The notes beneath the pieces are model-generated. The model worked only from the letters and a program-made list of their open reading frames with translations. It searched no databases and was not told where the DNA came from. 10,102 bases of DNA from an uncultured Treponema sp. (lineage in GTDB: Bacteria; Spirochaetota; Spirochaetia; Treponematales; Treponemataceae). Within the stretch, counting starts at the first letter, position 1. Every line of letters begins with the position of its first letter. Location: contig CALELJ010000262.1 in assembly GCA_937902445.1 (NCBI GenBank), forward strand, positions 1 to 10,102, given 5' to 3'. The position numbers and the translations under genes are program-made. This document shows positions 6,557 to 10,102 of this stretch, in pieces.

Positions 6557-6626
6557 ATTGAATTTTACAGTTGCTTAGATTTTCACCTGTGCTCATTCTT
6601 TTAATGTTTAATTTCTGCAAATGCGT

Positions 6627-6655
6627 TATATTTAAAGCATCAACGTATGTGAGGT
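6627..6655 (+). promoter_or_regulatory. Possible -10 box and Shine-Dalgarno of the META lipoprotein gene
   Basis: TATATT at 6627-6632 is a fair -10 box but has no recognisable -35. GAGG at 6651-6654 lies 7 nt before the ATG at 6662 and is a normal ribosome site. In contrast to its neighbours ndk and xpt, this gene has a conventional leader of about 20 nt. Confidence 0.4.
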
Positions 6656-6661
6656 ACCCCT

Positions 6662-7090
6662 ATGAAAAAGATTTTTTATGTATTGGCTGCGGTTCTGGCT
6701 TTTGTTCTTGCCGGATGCAGAAGCACGGATGTCTCAAAGAAAGCAATCACACCTTCGGCCCTCTGCGGAGAATGGAAGATAGCAAGCCTGAGCGGTTTTG
6801 ATTCCGCAAAAATTCCTGAAGCAACCCTTTCTGTCATGGCAAGGGATGAAGACGAATTCAGCCTCAATGGATTTTCCGGAGTGAACAGTTTTTTTGCCAA
6901 TCTTAAAAACAGCCCTGACGCATTTCCCATCGGAGACCGCCTTGCTTCAACAAAAATGATGGGTGCTCCTGAAGACATGTCTTTTGAAGATGTACTGATT
7001 CACTTGATTGCAGTTTCGGCATCCTGGAAAATTGAAGGAAACACATTGAAAGTTACACACGGAACTACAACAGCGGTCTTTGTTAAATAG
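6662..7090 (+). CDS. META-domain (HslJ-like) lipoprotein
   Basis: A 142-aa predicted lipoprotein. A signal peptide (MKKIFYVLAAVLAFVLAG) ends in a canonical LAGC lipobox with the lipidated cysteine at residue 19. Residues about 34-140 follow the META/DUF306 fold pattern: LCGEWKIASLSG, a strand ending FSLNGFSGVNSF (about 66-77), LASTKMMGAPEDMSFED (about 94-110) and the closing ...GNTLKVTHG. In E. coli this domain occurs in the heat-inducible HslJ protein; the precise function is not established. Two cysteines common in the family (GCN and the TxMxC position) are replaced by V and G here. The start is supported by GAGG 7 nt upstream. It stands as a single-gene unit with its own terminator, divergent from ndk. 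Confidence 0.82.
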   Translation: MKKIFYVLAAVLAFVLAGCRSTDVSKKAITPSALCGEWKIASLSGFDSAKIPEATLSVMARDEDEFSLNGFSGVNSFFANLKNSPDAFPIGDRLASTKMMGAPEDMSFEDVLIHLIAVSASWKIEGNTLKVTHGTTTAVFVK

Positions 7091-7115
7091 GCAGCGTTCA
7101 TAGTTCCGCCTTTAC

Positions 7116-7149
7116 AATCCCTTGTCTTAAACGGCATGGGATTTTTTTT
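7116..7149 (+). terminator. Intrinsic terminator after the META lipoprotein
   Basis: AATCCC-T-TG (7116-7124) pairs with CA-T-GGGATT (7135-7143) around a 10-nt loop, with one T/T mismatch, and leads directly into a run of eight T (7142-7149). The next promoter begins only a few bases later. Confidence 0.8.
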
Positions 7150-7162
7150 ATTCCGTCGATAT

Positions 7163-7170
7163 GATACAAT
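7163..7170 (+). promoter_or_regulatory. xpt extended -10 implying a leaderless mRNA
   Basis: The extended -10 motif TATGATACAAT ends at 7170 (TACAAT 7165-7170, with TGA directly before it at 7162-7164). Six nt separate it from the xpt ATG at 7177, so transcription would begin at the start codon or within a base or two of it. There is no Shine-Dalgarno sequence. The -35 region falls in the T-tract of the preceding terminator and has no clear match. Confidence 0.5.
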
Positions 7171-7176
7171 CTTTTC

Positions 7177-7767
7177 ATGGAAAAGAAATTAAATTTTTTG
7201 GAACAGAGAATCCTTAAAGACGGAATTGTAAAGGAAGGCAATGTCCTCCGCGTTGACAGTTTCCTGAACCACCAGCTTGACGTTTCACTCCTTGAAGAAA
7301 TCGGAAAGGAATTTTACAAAAGATTCAAATCGGAAAAAATCACAAAAGTTCTTACTGTTGAATCTTCCGGCATTGCCATTGCATGTTTTGTCGCACAGAA
7401 ATTCAAGGTGCCTGTCGTATTTGCAAAAAAATCAAAATCATTGAACCTTGCGGACGACGTGTATTCCGCAGAAGTCGAATCCTTCACCCACAAGACAAGA
7501 AACACCGTTGTGGTTTCTAAAAAATACATCCAGAAGAACGACAGCATCCTCGTAATCGACGACTTTCTTGCAAACGGTGCAGCCCTCCAGGGACTTATTT
7601 CAATTCTTAATCAGGCAGGTGCCAGCGTTGCAGGTATCGGAATTGCAATTGAAAAAGGATTCCAGCCGGGCGGTCAGTTCATCCGCAACATGGGTTACCA
7701 CCTTGAGTCCCTCGCCATCGTTGATTCGATGGAAGTTGAACCAAAGAAAATCAATTTCAGAAAATAA
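7177..7767 (+). CDS. xpt: Xanthine phosphoribosyltransferase
   Basis: A 196-aa cytosolic purine salvage enzyme converting xanthine and PRPP to XMP and pyrophosphate. It follows the Bacillus Xpt pattern along its whole length: VLRVDSFLNHQLD at about 23-35, the ESSGIA segment 62-67, VFAKKSKSLNL 81-91, the PRPP-binding loop ILVIDDFLANG 124-134 and QAGASVAGIGIAIEKGFQPG at 146-165. Length is normal for the family. The start at 7177 agrees with the Bacillus N-terminus. There is no ribosome binding site; a -10 box lies 6 nt upstream, so the message may be leaderless. The gene is followed after 20 bp by the permease pbuX, the same order as the xpt-pbuX operon of Bacillus, but I see none of the purine riboswitch features that control that operon. 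Confidence 0.95.
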   Translation: MEKKLNFLEQRILKDGIVKEGNVLRVDSFLNHQLDVSLLEEIGKEFYKRFKSEKITKVLTVESSGIAIACFVAQKFKVPVVFAKKSKSLNLADDVYSAEVESFTHKTRNTVVVSKKYIQKNDSILVIDDFLANGAALQGLISILNQAGASVAGIGIAIEKGFQPGGQFIRNMGYHLESLAIVDSMEVEPKKINFRK

Positions 7768-7787
7768 TTTTTTACAGGAGTTATAAT

Positions 7788-9086
7788 ATGGAACAGATGA
7801 AGGAAATCTACGAGCTTGACGGAAAGATCAATCCGCTCAAGGGACTTCCATTTGGATTGCAGCACGTTCTTGCAATGTTCGTTGCAAACATCACACCAAT
7901 CATGATCATCGCAGGTGCCTGTGGTGTCGGACAGGAAAATGTCGCACGCCTCATTCAGTCTGCAATGCTCATCGCCGGTATCGGTACTTTCATCCAGCTT
8001 TTCCCACTTTGGAAAATCGGATCACGCCTTCCAATCGTAATGGGCATCAGCTTTACTTTTGTTGGGATCGCATGCGGCATCGGTGCACAGTTTGGCTACG
8101 GCGCAATCGTTGGTGCCGTAATCATCGGCGGTCTCGTTGAAGGAATCCTCGGTCTCTTTGGAAAATACTGGATCCGCTTCATCAAGCCTATCGTTGCAGC
8201 GAACGTTGTAATCGCCATCGGTTTCTCACTGCTTGGTGTAGGTGCCCGTTCATTCGGCGGCGGCTATGCTCCTGACTTTGGTTCATGGCAGAACTGGACA
8301 ATCGGAACTGTAACTCTTGTAAGCGGTCTCGTTTTCTCTCACTTTGCAAAAAGCTATCTTAAATCACTCTCAGTTCTTTTTGCACTCATCGTCGGATACA
8401 TCCTTGCAATCTGTTTTGGAAAAGTAAACTTTGCACCGGTTACATCAAGCCCAATCGTCGGACTTCCTGCATTCATGATGTTCAAGCCAACTTTCAACGC
8501 AGGCGCAATCATCTCTTTCATCCTCATCTACCTTGTTTCAGCAACAGAAACTTTGGGTGACACTTCAGCCATGTGTGCATCGGGACTTCACCGTGACATC
8601 ACGACAAAGGAAGCTTCTGGCTCAATTGCATGTGACGGTTTCATCAGTGCATTGGGCGGACTTTTCGGATGTTCACCTATCACATCATTCAGCCAGAACG
8701 TTGGCCTTGTTGCCATGACAGGCGTTGTAAACAGAATCGCAATCGCTACAGGTGCCGCAGTTCTCGTCATCGCCGGAATCTTCCCTGTATTCGGAGCTCT
8801 TCTTGCAACATTGCCTGATGCAGTTCTTGGCGGATGTACCATCATGATGTTCGGTTCAATCGTTACAAGCGGAATCCAGATGCTCAGCAAATGCGGAACA
8901 TCATCGAAGAACGTTACGATCACAGCCCTTTCATTGAGCATCGGTCTTGGCTTCACACAGATCAACGAAATGTTTGACGCATTCCCTCAGATCGTAAAAA
9001 CTGTCTTCAACGGAAACTGCGTTGCAGTAGTATTCGTAATTGCCCTCGTACTTTCACTCTGCATGAAGGATGAAAAGGCGGAATAA
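7788..9086 (+). CDS. pbuX: NCS2/NAT family xanthine permease
   Basis: A 432-aa inner-membrane nucleobase transporter with about 14 hydrophobic segments. It carries the NAT signature QNVGLVAMTGV (303-313); the QN pair and MTGV favour a xanthine/urate carrier over a uracil carrier. Other functional positions known from E. coli XanQ appear conserved: H26 in LQHVL (TM1), E254 and D258 in ATETLGD (TM8) and Q303-N304. A strong AGGAG at 7776-7780 lies 7 nt before the ATG, 20 bp after xpt ends, so the two genes are almost certainly one operon and share the substrate xanthine. The transcript ends at the hairpin at 9109-9146. Substrate is inferred from motif and neighbour; guanine or urate transport is not excluded. 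Confidence 0.92.
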   Translation: MEQMKEIYELDGKINPLKGLPFGLQHVLAMFVANITPIMIIAGACGVGQENVARLIQSAMLIAGIGTFIQLFPLWKIGSRLPIVMGISFTFVGIACGIGAQFGYGAIVGAVIIGGLVEGILGLFGKYWIRFIKPIVAANVVIAIGFSLLGVGARSFGGGYAPDFGSWQNWTIGTVTLVSGLVFSHFAKSYLKSLSVLFALIVGYILAICFGKVNFAPVTSSPIVGLPAFMMFKPTFNAGAIISFILIYLVSATETLGDTSAMCASGLHRDITTKEASGSIACDGFISALGGLFGCSPITSFSQNVGLVAMTGVVNRIAIATGAAVLVIAGIFPVFGALLATLPDAVLGGCTIMMFGSIVTSGIQMLSKCGTSSKNVTITALSLSIGLGFTQINEMFDAFPQIVKTVFNGNCVAVVFVIALVLSLCMKDEKAE

Positions 9087-9108
9087 TTACTGAGCACCAG
9101 TTGCTTGC

Positions 9109-9146
9109 AAGGGACTTTCCACATGATTGGATTGTCCCTTTTTTTT
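9109..9146 (+). terminator. Intrinsic terminator of the xpt-pbuX operon
   Basis: AAGGGAC 9109-9115 pairs with GTCCCTT 9134-9140. An inner helix, TCCA 9118-9121 with TGGA 9128-9131, sits beyond a TT/TT internal loop and is capped by 6 nt. A run of eight T follows (9139-9146). The hairpin overlaps the likely -35 of the next gene. Confidence 0.88.
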
Positions 9147-9155
9147 ATGTACAAT
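9127..9155 (+). promoter_or_regulatory. Promoter of the DUF3795-GNAT gene, leaderless type
   Basis: TTGGAT 9127-9132 (3/6, but with the key TTG) and TACAAT 9150-9155 (5/6) are exactly 17 bp apart. The -10 box ends 6 nt before the ATG at 9162, the same TACAAT-N6-ATG arrangement as xpt. The -35 lies within the right half of the upstream terminator hairpin. Confidence 0.5.
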
Positions 9156-9161
9156 ATCAAC

Positions 9162-10001
9162 ATGAACTGGTACTTAAAAAAAATTGATGAATTAAAAAAC
9201 AAAAATCCATCGCCGATTATTTCATGCTGCGGCGACGACTGTTCAATCTGCCCAAGATTTCTTGCAGAAACGGAAGATGAACTCAGGCAGACGGCGGAAC
9301 TTTGGTACAGGGCTGGTTGGAGAGGCCACGTTGTATCAAACGAAGAAATCAACTGCACCGGATGCGGTTCAGGGCCAACATGCGGCTTTAAAATCCTGCC
9401 GTGCAAAAAAGAAAAAAACGTCAGCGACTGCAAAAACTGCCGGGACTACATCTGTTCAAACCTCAGGAATCTTTTCAGGAACTCGGACAAAAAAGAGGCA
9501 TCGCTAAAAAAAATCTGCGGAGATGAACTGTTCCGTCCCATTGCAAAATCCTTCTATGAAAAAGAATTCAATCTTGAATTTGCACGCACTGCATCAGCTG
9601 AAGACATCGGTTCAATCTGCCACATAAGCCTTAATGAACTTGGATATGAATGTGATGAAAAGCTTGTCCGACAGAAACTGGTTCAGCTTGATAAAAAACG
9701 TGAGGAAGTTTTTGTGGCATTGTACAAAGGCAACGTTGTCGGATTTGTTCACGTTGAAAAATACGATGTCCTTTATGCACCGACCATGGCAAATATTCTT
9801 GGGCTTGCAGTAAGCAAAAAATTCCAGGGCATGGGCTACGGAAGAATTCTTTTGCGACTTGCAGAAAAATGGGCGGTCAAAAACGGATGCAGTTCCGTCA
9901 GGGTGAATTCAGGTTCCGCACGCATTGACGCCCACAAGTTCTACCGCGCCATGGGTTATGACTGCGAAAAAGAACAGAAAAGATTTTTAAAGAATATCTA
10001 A
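9162..10001 (+). CDS. DUF3795-GNAT fusion: cysteine-rich domain plus N-acetyltransferase
   Basis: A 279-aa two-domain protein. Residues about 18-105 form a DUF3795-type cysteine-rich domain with eleven cysteines in three groups: C22-C23-x3-C27-x2-C30, C65-x2-C68-x5-C74-x6-C81 and C90-x2-C93-x4-C98. This spacing suggests binding of zinc or an Fe-S cluster, although the domain's function is unknown. Residues about 137-279 are a GNAT acetyltransferase: the acetyl-CoA motif A is LAVSKKFQGMGYGRILL at 215-231 (Q222-G-x-G-x-G), followed by the AHKFYRAMGY motif B region (257-266). The substrate is unknown. The frame is open 19 codons further upstream from an ATG at 9105, but that stretch overlaps the terminator and lacks a ribosome site, so I chose 9162, which sits 6 nt past a -10 box. 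The gene is followed after 24 bp by another start and probably leads an operon. Confidence 0.88.
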   Translation: MNWYLKKIDELKNKNPSPIISCCGDDCSICPRFLAETEDELRQTAELWYRAGWRGHVVSNEEINCTGCGSGPTCGFKILPCKKEKNVSDCKNCRDYICSNLRNLFRNSDKKEASLKKICGDELFRPIAKSFYEKEFNLEFARTASAEDIGSICHISLNELGYECDEKLVRQKLVQLDKKREEVFVALYKGNVVGFVHVEKYDVLYAPTMANILGLAVSKKFQGMGYGRILLRLAEKWAVKNGCSSVRVNSGSARIDAHKFYRAMGYDCEKEQKRFLKNI

Positions 10002-10025
10002 ACACAATTTCCACAGGAGACAGAT

Positions 10026-10102
10026 ATGCTAGACATTAAAAATTTTCTACCGGGAACCGATGAAAAAATCAACCAGCTTTTAAGATTTGCCGCAGAAGTA
10101 GA
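10026..10102 (+). CDS. Start of a gene cut by the window edge, function unknown
   Basis: An ATG at 10026 with AGGAGA at 10015-10020, 5 nt upstream, opens a frame of 25 full codons up to the end of the window (begins MLDIKNFLPG, continues TDEKINQLLRFAAEV). The close spacing after the GNAT gene suggests one transcript. Too little is visible to assign a family. Confidence 0.7.
   Translation, partial: MLDIKNFLPGTDEKINQLLRFAAEV

Noticed and set aside
6340..6561. 73-codon plus-strand reading frame between ndk and the META lipoprotein
   Set aside because: It has no ribosome site, an unprotein-like composition, and it coincides with the inverted-repeat structure; probably a chance frame.
8588..8965. 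125-codon minus-strand frame inside pbuX
   Set aside because: It is antisense to conserved membrane segments, with no promoter or ribosome site; a by-product of pbuX codon use.
9105..9161. Earlier ATG for the DUF3795-GNAT protein
   Set aside because: The extra 19 residues are encoded by the terminator hairpin and T-run of the upstream operon and have no ribosome site.

Overview
The window looks like a chromosomal segment of a Treponema-type spirochaete, probably a host-associated (gut, rumen or oral) species. The evidence is indirect: a 271-aa Rpn-family PD-(D/E)XK protein of the type multiplied in Treponema genomes, a permissive spirochaete-style lipobox on a very large Ig-like lipoprotein, palindromic intergenic repeats with a CTTCGAC/CTGAGC core, and moderately low GC. 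No rRNA or tRNA is present to confirm this.

Layout. Positions 1-200 hold palindromic repeats, followed by a plus-strand rpn gene (319-1134) and a second block of the same repeats (1147-1338). A strong two-way terminator (1354-1393) separates rpn from a convergent minus-strand gene for a 1364-aa modular lipoprotein (1418-5512). The next intergenic region (5513-5855) has the lipoprotein promoter and leader, then a 25-bp tandem repeat and hairpins of the same repeat family. Minus-strand ndk (5856-6302) follows. Between ndk and a divergent small META-domain lipoprotein (6662-7090) lies a 139-bp segment closed by a perfect 10-bp inverted repeat, which I read as an unidentified structured RNA. The right end is a plus-strand purine salvage pair, xpt-pbuX (7177-9086), then a DUF3795-GNAT fusion gene (9162-10001) and the first 25 codons of a gene that runs off the window.

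How the genes relate. PbuX would import xanthine, Xpt would convert it to XMP, and Ndk, a separate transcription unit, equilibrates the nucleoside triphosphate pool. The two lipoproteins are predicted to be exported; their roles are unknown. The rpn gene encodes a DNA nuclease family linked to recombination and phage defence. It carries an in-frame internal ATG with a strong Shine-Dalgarno sequence, in the arrangement known for the intragenic RpnS antitoxins of enterobacterial rpn genes.

Main points for a second look: the possible RpnL/RpnS pair and its repeat flanks, the structured RNA upstream of ndk, a set of apparently leaderless genes (ndk, xpt and the GNAT gene) whose -10 boxes lie 6-7 nt before the ATG, and a sharp composition change inside the large lipoprotein gene.
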